A stretch of 64,000 nt of DNA. It comes from Gracilimonas sp040904925. Lineage in GTDB: Bacteria > Bacteroidota > Rhodothermia > Balneolales > Balneolaceae. Location: NCBI GenBank assembly GCA_040904925.1, contig JBBDSP010000011.1:186001-250000 (forward strand), read 5' to 3'. This document shows, piece by piece, positions 34,992 to 43,320 of the stretch. A program made the translations under genes and the position numbers. The number at the start of each line of letters is the position of its first letter. Within the stretch, counting starts at the first letter, position 1. A model generated the notes under the pieces. It worked only from the letters and a program-made list of their open reading frames with translations, was not told the DNA's origin and ran no database searches.

Positions 34992-36065
34992 AATCAGTGC
35001 CTCTATCAAATCCACCCCATCCGGGTTCCACCAAATCGGTGGTTTTTGGGCTTTGAATAACGGCTCTGTTTTCAGCCCTTCAATTTGTGCTCCGGTTGTA
35101 TAAACGGATTGCACCAACTCCCCTAATTTCATTCTTAGCTCTCTGACTTTTTCTACATCCCCTTTCACCCAATTCACCGTAAAATCAGTCTCGGGTATAT
35201 CTCTCGTTTCCTGGATCAGGAAATCTTGCAGCCAAAGCTGATCTGCATCTAGTGATTTTTTGTAGGCATATTGATATTTCACATCTGGAGTTGGTTTTAG
35301 GTGTTGTGGATTTTCTTTCCAATAAGCCTGAACCGCATTCTTCAGTTCGTCTTTGATCTCCCCCAATTCAAAACTAGCAACCACCACAGCTACTGACCGA
35401 CAGCCTTTTCCGCCATATCGTAGCATAGCCTCAACCAGGTCTTTTTTGGTCTCTTTATTCCAATCACTCAGATAAGCCATGGAAAACTTTGCGGTGCGGA
35501 TTATATAATTTGCATTATTTTTAGCAGCACTGATCTTAGCGATTTCCTCTTTCACTTCAAGAACAGATTCCTGTGAACCTGCAAAAACCACCTTTTCGGC
35601 TTTGAGATCTTTAAATTGATTCAGATCGGTCGAGTATTGTATCACTTGATCCAACCCGGACTTTTTAACTTCTTCCAAAAAAGAAGTCAACAGGTATGGA
35701 TCTTTGCGGGAAAGCTTACCATAATAATCTGCGCCGGTGAGTATGGTTCCAAGAGCAGTTTGAAATCCCACCAGCGGCAAATTTCCGGCGAGTAGGCAGA
35801 GTACTTTCCTCCCGTTCGCATTTTTCTTACTACTTAACCCGGTCCGGTTCACCCACTCTTCGATCTCTCCGTTCTCTATATTATCTCTTAAAACAGAAAG
35901 CTGGAACTCAATGTCTTCGCAGCTGAATAATCCTTCTTCAACCGTTCGTTCGATGGCTTTTTGCAGGACTGCATTTTCGGGGGTTAGCCAGCTTTTTACT
36001 ATGGTTGCTATATTGATCGCTGATTGCACGGATTGCGCTGATTCATTTGGATTATGTGTGTGCAA
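34986..36065 (-). CDS. LuxC-like acyl-CoA / acyl-protein reductase
   Basis: The 359-residue protein matches the LuxC family: GRKVLCLLAGNLPLVGFQTALGTILTGADYYGKLSRKDPYLL, then VVFAGSQESV, and GGKGCRSVAVVVASF, where the Cys in GKGCRS is the expected acylated residue. LuxC reduces fatty acyl groups to aldehydes with NADPH. It lies 150 bp downstream of the LuxE-like gene. The start shown is a TTG at 36065; the first ~20 codons (NESAQSVQSAINIA) come from a repeat-like sequence, and a GTG at 36029 is an alternative start. Confidence 0.85.
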   Translation of the reverse strand: MHTHNPNESAQSVQSAINIATIVKSWLTPENAVLQKAIERTVEEGLFSCEDIEFQLSVLRDNIENGEIEEWVNRTGLSSKKNANGRKVLCLLAGNLPLVGFQTALGTILTGADYYGKLSRKDPYLLTSFLEEVKKSGLDQVIQYSTDLNQFKDLKAEKVVFAGSQESVLEVKEEIAKISAAKNNANYIIRTAKFSMAYLSDWNKETKKDLVEAMLRYGGKGCRSVAVVVASFELGEIKDELKNAVQAYWKENPQHLKPTPDVKYQYAYKKSLDADQLWLQDFLIQETRDIPETDFTVNWVKGDVEKVRELRMKLGELVQSVYTTGAQIEGLKTEPLFKAQKPPIWWNPDGVDLIEALIK

Positions 36066-36138
36066 GGTACGTTTGTTTGAGGTTTCACTGCAAGCCGGAG
36101 CTTGGGAACGAGTTCGTGATTATTTAGTTATCACAAGC

Positions 36139-36169
36139 ATCTGGTCCAAGCGAGATGCTTGAACCAGAT
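36139..36169. repeat. Hairpin between luxE-like and luxC-like genes
   Basis: ATCTGGTCCAAGC (36139-36151), loop GAGAT, GCTTGAACCAGAT (36157-36169): a 13-bp stem with one mismatch. A different repeat fragment, AAGCCGGAGCTTGGGAACGAG-like, precedes it at about 36090. Likely intergenic repeat debris that may also shape the operon mRNA. Confidence 0.6.
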
Positions 36170-36215
36170 ATCAACATGATAGAGTAATCTGTGCAATCAG
36201 CAAGATCAGCGATCC

Positions 36216-37211
36216 TTAGTCCGCGTCAATCAAAAAATTACACCCTCGTAAATTCCGGGAATTCCATCTCCCCAAGACCTGGAATTTTCCATCTTCGCGC
36301 TGAATGCCTTTATCTCCTGTTAAGATAAATGAGCAGGAATAAAGATTTGCCAGATCCATCACCCCGATCAATCCTTCTTCGCCCATTGCTACTTCCTTCA
36401 TGGGATCTTTTGGGTTTCTTATCGACACTTTCATCCACGGTACACATTCAAACCATAAACTGCCCTGGGCGTATGCCTGAGATAGTAATTCCGTCATTCC
36501 GTATTCGGAGCGGATTTGAGATTGGGGGAGTCCGAATCCTTCTGCCAATTCTTGATGTAATTCTTCTTTGGTGATCTCCCTCCGATGTGTTTTCATTCCG
36601 CCGGTTTCCAGGATCACAGAATCTTCAGGAAGATGAACCGAATGGTTCTCCAGCATATCTATCAACCCAAAAGCGGCACCGAACAACATTAACTTCTTTC
36701 CGGACCTTTTGATCTCCGTGATCGCTTTTTCATCCAGTGGTTTTCCGAGCTCAAGAAACCTACTCAAACCTAACTCTTCCCGCTCGATCAGTGTATTCAA
36801 CATCCAGATTAGAGAAGACTTCGGGTTGTCACTATATCCCGGCGTATAAGCCCAGACCACATACTCATCCAATTCGTAAAAACACTGCATCCCTTGAATT
36901 ATGGATCGTCTATAGATCTCAGGATCAGGTACATAATGCCGACTCCTTTCCATCCCCGAAGTTCCACTGCTTTGAAATTCTAAATTTTGAATTTTGAATT
37001 TTGAATTCTCTGAAGCAGTAATCACTTCTGCATCTTTGAAGGCTTGTATGGGGAGAAGCGGAATCTCAGATACAGAGGATGGTTTGGGGATTTCCAGAGC
37101 ATCAACAAATCGTTTATAGATGGGATTGTTTTTCCTTTGAAATTCGAAGATTAGTAGGGCTTTTTCTTCGAAGCTGAGGGGCTCTTTAAAAATGATATCT
37201 GAAGTTATCAT
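36216..37211 (-). CDS. LuxE-like acyl-protein synthetase / acyltransferase
   Basis: The 331-residue protein belongs to the acyl-protein synthetase (LuxE) family, an AMP-forming ligase branch: PLLPIQAFKDAEVI, the phosphate-binding loop FQSSGTSGMERSRHYV near residue 82, RSEYGMTELLSQAYAQG, and a C-terminal FILTGDKGIQREDGKFQVLGRWNSRNLRGCN. LuxE activates fatty acids and passes them to LuxC. Residues ENSKFKIQNLEF are encoded by an ATTTTGA 7-bp tandem repeat, and the last residues by a repeat-like sequence. Its start overlaps the stop of the propeller gene by 4 bp. Confidence 0.86.
   Translation of the reverse strand: MITSDIIFKEPLSFEEKALLIFEFQRKNNPIYKRFVDALEIPKPSSVSEIPLLPIQAFKDAEVITASENSKFKIQNLEFQSSGTSGMERSRHYVPDPEIYRRSIIQGMQCFYELDEYVVWAYTPGYSDNPKSSLIWMLNTLIEREELGLSRFLELGKPLDEKAITEIKRSGKKLMLFGAAFGLIDMLENHSVHLPEDSVILETGGMKTHRREITKEELHQELAEGFGLPQSQIRSEYGMTELLSQAYAQGSLWFECVPWMKVSIRNPKDPMKEVAMGEEGLIGVMDLANLYSCSFILTGDKGIQREDGKFQVLGRWNSRNLRGCNFLIDAD
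36984..37004. repeat. ATTTTGA heptamer x3 inside the luxE-like gene
   Basis: Three exact tandem copies of a 7-bp unit lie within coding sequence, just before the SSGTSG loop. Loss or gain of one unit would shift the frame. Confidence 0.7.
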
Positions 37212-38059
37212 CTTACCGGAACTGATAGTTTGAATAGCTCATTTGCTGTTAGAATATATACCTGCTCTCTTTCAACATGCAGATCAATGGGATTGATGGA
37301 TTGCTGAAATTCAATGCTCTGCAACTCTCCCGTATTCGGCTCAAACATTAATTTTTTACTTGAAGCAGTCCAAATTCCGGTTTCGCCGACAAACATAGCT
37401 CTTATTTCTTCAGCAGGATAAAATCCCTCATATCTACCATTTGATGCCAGTCGGTGAATAGTTTGGGATGATCGGTCGAGTATGAAAATTTCAGAGGAGC
37501 TAACCGCTAATTCATCAACAGATTCAATGTCATTCGAAATGCGAAATTCATCCAATAGATTATAATCCAGATCAAAATGACGAATATAGCGGGCGTTTTC
37601 ATCCACAAAGTAAACCTCACCCATGTTACTCAGGGCGATCTGTGTAGGATTATATCTCCGGTTCACCCCAAAAGAATCGCGGCCGGAAATACTACTTAAA
37701 TACTGTCCGCGGCGGTCAAATACCTGAACGCGACGATTATTGAAGTCGGTGATAAAGATCTTGAGTCCGTTGGTGGCATCCACATCTACCGGCTTGCTAA
37801 ACTGATAATCTCCGGAGCCTTTGCCTCCTATAGTTTCTAATAGCTGACCGTCATGATCCAATTTGAGCAGCCTGTTTTGACCTTGCTCAACCACATAAAT
37901 AGAGTTTTGTGTAACAGAAATGGAAGTTGCATTATCGAGATCGGAGTAGATCTTTTGGAGAGGCTGGGCAATTAATAAATTTGAATTTATTGCTACAAAT
38001 AGCAGGATGAAAGCAGAACGTTCAACCCTTTTTGTTCCAACGCAGAGCGTATGGAACAA
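37208..38059 (-). CDS. Secreted NHL/6-bladed beta-propeller protein
   Basis: Repeated blades are visible: ATSISVTQNSIYVVEQGQNRLLKLDHDGQLLETIG, VDATNGLKIFITDFNNRRVQVFDRRGQYLSSIS, GEVYFVDENARYIRHFDLDYNLLDEF, the NHL-type pattern. A signal peptide (RSAFILLFVAINSNLLIAQ) precedes them. The open frame runs up to a TTG at 38176, but that part is made of REP-like and ATTC-rich repeats. I prefer TTG at 38059, which gives a short basic n-region before the signal peptide; this start codon lies inside REP-like copy F. The stop overlaps luxE-like. Ligand unknown. Confidence 0.72.
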   Translation of the reverse strand: MFHTLCVGTKRVERSAFILLFVAINSNLLIAQPLQKIYSDLDNATSISVTQNSIYVVEQGQNRLLKLDHDGQLLETIGGKGSGDYQFSKPVDVDATNGLKIFITDFNNRRVQVFDRRGQYLSSISGRDSFGVNRRYNPTQIALSNMGEVYFVDENARYIRHFDLDYNLLDEFRISNDIESVDELAVSSSEIFILDRSSQTIHRLASNGRYEGFYPAEEIRAMFVGETGIWTASSKKLMFEPNTGELQSIEFQQSINPIDLHVEREQVYILTANELFKLSVPVR

Positions 38060-38060
38060 G
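38033..38060. repeat. REP-like palindromic repeat, copy F
   Basis: tgttccaacgcagagcgt followed by atggaacaag; the same imperfect palindrome as copies A-D. It lies at the 5-prime end of the propeller-protein reading frame. Confidence 0.6.
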
Positions 38061-38108
38061 GCCGATAATTGGGTTTTCAGAAACAATATCAAAATATCTC
38101 TAAAAGAA

Positions 38109-38137
38109 CTCGCTCCACACGCTCTGCGTTGGAGCGA
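38109..38137. repeat. REP-like palindromic repeat, copy E
   Basis: ctcgctccacacgctctgcg followed by ttggagcga, a close match to copy D. It sits within the long open frame upstream of the propeller protein, 50 bp from copy F. Confidence 0.6.
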
Positions 38138-38187
38138 ACTTACATCAATGTTCAATATTCGATATTCGCTGTTCAATATTCACCTGT

Positions 38188-39465
38188 TCAGTGTTTAAGC
38201 CCTTTGGCTCCAATATCGCTTCGGTAGTAGGCTTTGTCAAAGTGTATTTTCTTGACTTCAGCATAAGTGGCATTGATGGCAGATTCTAAGGTTTTCCCTG
38301 AACCGACAATATTCAACACACGTCCGCCATTCGTATAGATCTTTCCATTTTCTTTTTTTGTCCCGGCATGAAAAACAATAGCACCTTCAATCTCATCCAA
38401 GCCGGTGATCTCTTTCCCTTTTTCATAAGACTCAGGATATCCACCGGAAGCCAGAACTACACAACAGCGTACTTCATTATCGAACTGAATGTCCACATCC
38501 CCCAGTTTTACCTGGGTAGCAGCCACCGTGATCTCCAGCAGATCCGATTGCAATCTTGGCAAGATCACTTGACATTCCGGATCACCAAAACGACAGTTAT
38601 ACTCTACCACTTTGGGCCCGGCTTCCGTGATCATCAACCCGCAATACAAAAATCCTACGTAGGGGTTTCCTTCTTCCTGCATCCCCGAAATAGTAGGTTC
38701 TATGATCTCCTTTTCAACTCGTGCCAAAACTTCATCTGTAACCACAGGAGCGGGTGAATATGCCCCCATGCCGCCTGTATTGAGCCCGGTATCACCTTCC
38801 CCAATTCGCTTATGGTCCTGAGCATTCCCGATCACCTTGTATGAACTTCCATCAGAAATGGCAAACACGGAGGCTTCTTCCCCAACCATAAATTCTTCGA
38901 TCACCAATCGGCTTGCAGCTTCTCTCAGTGATGAACTTGTTTTCAATTCCTCCAAGACTTCCATTGCTTCTTCCTCAGTCTCAGGAATAAAAACACCCTT
39001 TCCTCCGGCAAGTCCGTCTGCTTTTAGCACTACCGGATATTTGTTCTGCCTTCTTATATAATCAGCAGCTTCATCAAAATCATCCTGATCAAAAACACGG
39101 TAAGCGGCTGTGGGAATGTTATGGCGCTCCATAAACTCCTTGGCAAACTCTTTACTGCCTTCGAGCATAGCGGCCTGCAGCTTGGGTCCAAAGACCGGAT
39201 GATGCTTGGCTTCCAGGAAATTTGCGATCCCATCAACCAGAGGTTGTTCAGGGCCTACAACAGTGATATCAATTTCATTTTCCTGAATGAATGACCATAC
39301 CTCATCAAAATCAGAAATAGAAAGTTCTGCATTTTCTCCGATTGAAGCAGTACCTGGATTTCCAGGCGCGATGTATAGCTTTTTAAGCTGAGAAGATTTC
39401 TTTAAAGACCATCCCAGTGCATGCTCACGACCTCCACTTCCCAATAAAAGAACGTTGTATTTCAT
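38188..39465 (-). CDS. purD: Phosphoribosylamine-glycine ligase
   Basis: The 425-residue ATP-grasp enzyme begins MKYNVLLLGSGGREHALGWSLKKS, with VVGPEQPLVDGIANFLE, KADGLAGGKGVFIPETEEEA, TGGMGAYSPAPVV and EYNCRFGDPECQVILPRL, all diagnostic for GARS. It makes glycinamide ribonucleotide in purine synthesis. It lies 3 bp after tpiA and 11 bp before the repeat-rich start of the propeller gene. No fusion to PurM or PurN. Confidence 0.97.
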   Translation of the reverse strand: MKYNVLLLGSGGREHALGWSLKKSSQLKKLYIAPGNPGTASIGENAELSISDFDEVWSFIQENEIDITVVGPEQPLVDGIANFLEAKHHPVFGPKLQAAMLEGSKEFAKEFMERHNIPTAAYRVFDQDDFDEAADYIRRQNKYPVVLKADGLAGGKGVFIPETEEEAMEVLEELKTSSSLREAASRLVIEEFMVGEEASVFAISDGSSYKVIGNAQDHKRIGEGDTGLNTGGMGAYSPAPVVTDEVLARVEKEIIEPTISGMQEEGNPYVGFLYCGLMITEAGPKVVEYNCRFGDPECQVILPRLQSDLLEITVAATQVKLGDVDIQFDNEVRCCVVLASGGYPESYEKGKEITGLDEIEGAIVFHAGTKKENGKIYTNGGRVLNIVGSGKTLESAINATYAEVKKIHFDKAYYRSDIGAKGLKH

Positions 39466-39468
39466 GGC

Positions 39469-40236
39469 TCAGGCCAGGTCTTCAGCAATCGTGATAATCT
39501 CAGAGAAGCTTTCGGCATCAAGACTGGCTCCGCCAATCAGTCCGCCATCAACATCGGGCTGACTTAGCAGCTCTTCGGCATTTGCAGGCTTCATGCTTCC
39601 GCCGTATAGAATGTTGATCTGATCAGCTACATCCTGATTATAGATCTCAGAGATCACATTTCGAATATGCTCGTGCATTTCCTGAGCTTGTTCAGGGCTC
39701 GCCGTTTCACCGGTTCCTATAGCCCAGATAGGCTCATAGGCGATCACAACATCCAAAGCATCTTTATCGGAAACTTCATGCAGTGCAGCGATCACTTGAT
39801 TCTTTACCAAGCCAAAATGCTTTTCTGATTTCCGCTGGTCCAAACTTTCTCCTACACAAACAATAGGGGCAAGCTTATGCTCGAGGGCTTTATGTGTGCG
39901 TTTGTTCACGGTGGCATCTGTTTCCCCGAAAAATTGGCGACGTTCTGAGTGACCGACGATCACATAGTTACATCCGCTTTCAGCAAGCATACTGCCACTT
40001 ATCTCGCCGGTAAACGCTCCGTTTTCTTCAAAGTGAAGATTCTGAGCTCCAACTTGTATATCAGTATCGTAAAGGTATTTTACCGCCATCCCAATAGAAA
40101 CAAAAGGCGGACAAACGAGCACATCCACATTCTCATCAACTTCTGCTTTTTTGGCTTTAAGGCCTTCTAGCAGTTCTGCGGCATCATATGGTCCGCAATT
40201 CATTTTCCAGTTACCGGCTATTAATAGTCTTCGCAT
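39469..40236 (-). CDS. tpiA: Triosephosphate isomerase
   Basis: The 255-residue protein has all catalytic segments: AGNWKMNCG (Asn, Lys), IVGHSERRQFFGETD (His) and VIAYEPIWAIGTGETASPEQAQ (Glu), and the phosphate loop LYGGSMKPANAEELL and GGLIGGASLD. It interconverts glyceraldehyde 3-phosphate and dihydroxyacetone phosphate. It is 20 bp downstream of the TlpA-like lipoprotein gene in the same operon. Confidence 0.97.
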   Translation of the reverse strand: MRRLLIAGNWKMNCGPYDAAELLEGLKAKKAEVDENVDVLVCPPFVSIGMAVKYLYDTDIQVGAQNLHFEENGAFTGEISGSMLAESGCNYVIVGHSERRQFFGETDATVNKRTHKALEHKLAPIVCVGESLDQRKSEKHFGLVKNQVIAALHEVSDKDALDVVIAYEPIWAIGTGETASPEQAQEMHEHIRNVISEIYNQDVADQINILYGGSMKPANAEELLSQPDVDGGLIGGASLDAESFSEIITIAEDLA

Positions 40237-40256
40237 GGTGTGAGTGTGGTTATATG

Positions 40257-41621
40257 TTAACTTGGTGAGTTTACATCCCTGAATGCCTGATTAAGTCCCT
40301 GTATCACATCACTGAATTCGCCCCGCTCATATTTTCTGATCAAGACGCCGTCTTTATCAACTAATACACGGGTTGGAACCTGTACAACATTAAATTTTTG
40401 AATGATCTGTTGTACATCAAAAGTACCTAATTGGGCTACAGACCATGTCTTTCTTCTTTCATTGAAAAATGCATTTACAGTTACTTCACTTTGATCCAGC
40501 GGGATCGTAAATATCTTCAACCCATAGTTTTTGTAGATCTCATTGATTATCAACGTACGGTCGTAATCATTTTGATATTCATAATTGGCCAGCGGGGAGA
40601 TCTCAAGGATATAGGTATCACCTTTTAATACTTCATTATTGATCGTGTCGCCCTCCATTGTCACAAAAGAAAATTCCGGGGCCGTAACTCCCGGTGCAAG
40701 GTAATTGAGATCATAACGAATGCGGCGGGTCCATTTCTTAGATGAGGACTTTTCGGAGTAATTTTGTTCATAAGTATCCAGTAACGCCTTTGCTTCTCTC
40801 ACTTTTGAACTGTCAAAATACATCTGGATCTTATCCCTGTTAATAAACTCCCGAATATCTTCATTAGTCGTGATCTGAGCTAAGGAATCTAAATAACTTG
40901 AAGCGGCCTCAAACCCTTTGGTCTGGGCGATATAGGGCTTACCATAATTTATTGCAACAGAAACCATATAATCTGCAGGCAAAGCCTCATCAATACGGTT
41001 CAACATTTCCTCCCGGTCCCAGCTGCTCAACAACTCCGCTGACTTTTCAGCAGCCATGAGTGAAGCCATCGTATTTTCATGAGCTTCGTATACCTGCCAG
41101 TAGAGATCGGTCCATTTTTTAACTTCATCCAATATCATCGAATCCGGAATAGCTCCGCCCCGAACGAATGCTCCTACCCGCTGGAAATTCCGATCAACTC
41201 TTTCGAGTGTTTGCATTGCACGGTGCTCGCGTGAATCCAGAGTGAGTGTTTCCCTGACATTCGGGAGTTCTGCATTTACGATCAGCGTATCGTTATCTGC
41301 AAGAATAACTCTGATATTACTAAGATCAACATCATTTCTGTTAAGGGTCATCCGGTAATAGCCTTTTTCAGGAAAGGTAAATTTCCCGGTAAAAAAGCCG
41401 CTTGTATCCGTTCTGGTTTGAAAAAGAGTATCAATAGGAGCGTTAGCCGAATCCTGATCAACGATCATAACCCGGATTCCAGAATAATCTCTGCTGGTGT
41501 CTATGGAATCCGATACTGTGATGGCACCTTCAACAAATGTCTGGGGTTTCTTGGGCTCATTAGAACAAGCTGTTGCCAGTATTAATGCAGCAAGTACTAC
41601 TAAAAGTGTAGAGTTTTTCAT
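40257..41621 (-). CDS. TlpA-like thioredoxin-fold lipoprotein lacking the CXXC motif
   Basis: The 454-residue protein has a lipoprotein signal (LLVVLAALILATACSNE), an N-terminal beta domain of DUF4369 type (ITVSDSIDTSRDYSGIRVMIVDQD...FTFPEKGYYRMTLNRN), a helical middle, and a C-terminal AhpC/TlpA fold (APEFSFVTMEGDTINNEVLKGDTYILEISPLANYEYQNDY ... QVPTRVLVDKDGVLIRKYERG). Where TlpA proteins have WCxxC this one has PLANYEY, so disulfide redox activity is unlikely. Bacteroidota carry many such proteins; a binding role is possible. In operon between gatB and tpiA. Confidence 0.85.
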   Translation of the reverse strand: MKNSTLLVVLAALILATACSNEPKKPQTFVEGAITVSDSIDTSRDYSGIRVMIVDQDSANAPIDTLFQTRTDTSGFFTGKFTFPEKGYYRMTLNRNDVDLSNIRVILADNDTLIVNAELPNVRETLTLDSREHRAMQTLERVDRNFQRVGAFVRGGAIPDSMILDEVKKWTDLYWQVYEAHENTMASLMAAEKSAELLSSWDREEMLNRIDEALPADYMVSVAINYGKPYIAQTKGFEAASSYLDSLAQITTNEDIREFINRDKIQMYFDSSKVREAKALLDTYEQNYSEKSSSKKWTRRIRYDLNYLAPGVTAPEFSFVTMEGDTINNEVLKGDTYILEISPLANYEYQNDYDRTLIINEIYKNYGLKIFTIPLDQSEVTVNAFFNERRKTWSVAQLGTFDVQQIIQKFNVVQVPTRVLVDKDGVLIRKYERGEFSDVIQGLNQAFRDVNSPS

Positions 41622-41639
41622 TTTACCTAAAGACTGTTT

Positions 41640-43088
41640 TCAGTCGTTTAATTTTTCTGTAATTAGATCTTTTACCAACTTTGGATTTGCTTTGCCTTTG
41701 GAAGCTTTCATTGCCTGCCCTACAAAAAATCCGATCAACTGTTTCTTTCCTTCCTGATAACGTCTCACTTCGTCAGGATTGTCTTTTATAATTTTCTCAA
41801 CAATGGGGTCAAGGAAACCGGAATCTGAAACCTGTATCAGGTTCATTTCTTTTGCCAACACTTCCGGTTCATTATCCTCTTTAAGCATTGCATTGAATAT
41901 CTCCTGCATAGCCGAAGAGTTGATCTTGTCCTCTTCCTTCAACTTAACTAATTCCGAAATTCTTTTTGCTGAAATTGAGAAATCTCTGATATCTATACTT
42001 AATTCATTCAAAACCCTCAGCACTTCACTCAAAACAATGTTTGATGCTGACTTTGGGTTTCCAAGATGCTCCACGACTTCCTCATAATAATCGGCAAGAT
42101 ATCGACTATCCGTGATCGTGATCGCGTCATCAACACTCATTCCATAGTCGTTCATAAAACGTTCGCGACGAACATCAGCGAGCTCAGGAAGATCTTCCCG
42201 GATTTCATTTAGCAGTGCTTCGGTTACGTGGATAGGCGGCAGATCAGGCTCCGGAAAATACCGGTAGTCGTGCGCTTCTTCCTTAGAACGCATGGCCCTA
42301 CTTTGCATTTTTGTAGTATCCCAAAGACGGGTCTGTTGTACCACTTCCCCACCATCCTCTATGAGATCGATCTGGCGATAAATTTCATAGTGAATGGCCC
42401 GTTCTACATTCCTGAACGAGTTCATGTTCTTAAGCTCAGTACGGGTACCAAGTTCCTTTTGCCCTCGGGGACGAACGGAAACATTCGCATCACACCTTAG
42501 ACTTCCCTCCTCCATATTTCCATCACAAATCTCCAGATACTGCACGATCTGTTTGATCTTGGAAAGATAAGCGTACGCTTCTTCCGGAGTTCTGAGGTCG
42601 GGTTCCGAAACAATTTCAATAAGCGGAGTACCGGCACGGTTCAGGTCAACCAGTGTATTATATGGATCCTGATCATGAATAGATTTACCGGCATCTTCCT
42701 CCATGTGAATCCGGTTGACACCGATCCTTTTGTCATAGTCCTCCAGAGAAATATCCAAAAAGCCATCATAACAGATGGGAGTGTCAAACTGTGAAATTTG
42801 ATATCCTTTAGGTAGATCCGGATAAAAATAATTTTTTCGGGCAAAGATGGATTTTTCAGCTACGTCACAATTGGTAGCCAGTCCCATTTTTATGATATAT
42901 CGAACCAAATTTTCATTCACCACCGGCAAGGTTCCGGGATGACCCAGGCAAAGAGGAGTGACTTGTGAATTTGGAGCTCCACCATATTCCGGTTTTACTG
43001 CGGCAAAAGCTTTAGTCTCGGTAAGTAACTGGGCATGAACTTCGAGGCCAATTACCGCCTCGTATTTCTCGTGGGCAATAGTGCTCAT
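41640..43088 (-). CDS. gatB: Aspartyl/glutamyl-tRNA(Asn/Gln) amidotransferase subunit B
   Basis: The 482-residue protein begins YEAVIGLEVHAQLLTETKAF and has LCLGHPGTLPVVNE, SIFARKNYFYPDLPKGYQISQFDTPIC, ETRTELKNMNSFRNVERAI-type KNMNSFR, DYRYFPEPDLPP and a C-terminal tail QAMKASKGKANPKLVKDLI (YqeY-like). It is the kinase/binding subunit of the amidotransferase; gatA and gatC are not in the window. First gene of the long minus-strand operon. Confidence 0.97.
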   Translation of the reverse strand: MSTIAHEKYEAVIGLEVHAQLLTETKAFAAVKPEYGGAPNSQVTPLCLGHPGTLPVVNENLVRYIIKMGLATNCDVAEKSIFARKNYFYPDLPKGYQISQFDTPICYDGFLDISLEDYDKRIGVNRIHMEEDAGKSIHDQDPYNTLVDLNRAGTPLIEIVSEPDLRTPEEAYAYLSKIKQIVQYLEICDGNMEEGSLRCDANVSVRPRGQKELGTRTELKNMNSFRNVERAIHYEIYRQIDLIEDGGEVVQQTRLWDTTKMQSRAMRSKEEAHDYRYFPEPDLPPIHVTEALLNEIREDLPELADVRRERFMNDYGMSVDDAITITDSRYLADYYEEVVEHLGNPKSASNIVLSEVLRVLNELSIDIRDFSISAKRISELVKLKEEDKINSSAMQEIFNAMLKEDNEPEVLAKEMNLIQVSDSGFLDPIVEKIIKDNPDEVRRYQEGKKQLIGFFVGQAMKASKGKANPKLVKDLITEKLND

Positions 43089-43320
43089 TAAGATGTATTT
43101 CTATCAAGATTTTTCAGAGCCTGAAAGATATTAAAGTTGTGTGACAGTTTGGAATGTTAATTTGTTTGAGTTTAGATGTTTTTAAAGCATCCCACTCGTG
43201 CATTCAGACCATTTCAAAGTAACTATTTTATTCGACCTGACTGAGCATTAGTTTTTCGGTATTGAAATTATTTCATGCGTCTCATGGTTTTAGAGACAAT
43301 CTATAACTATATATCTCATT

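Noticed and set aside
14727..37211. A split bioluminescence system: luciferase-like monooxygenase and acyl-ACP thioesterase at 14.7-16.6 kb plus LuxC- and LuxE-like genes at 35-37 kb
   Set aside because: The monooxygenase is of the single-subunit MsnO8 type, not a LuxA/LuxB pair, and the genes are 20 kb apart on opposite strands. The thioesterase is FatA-like, not LuxD. No evidence for light production.
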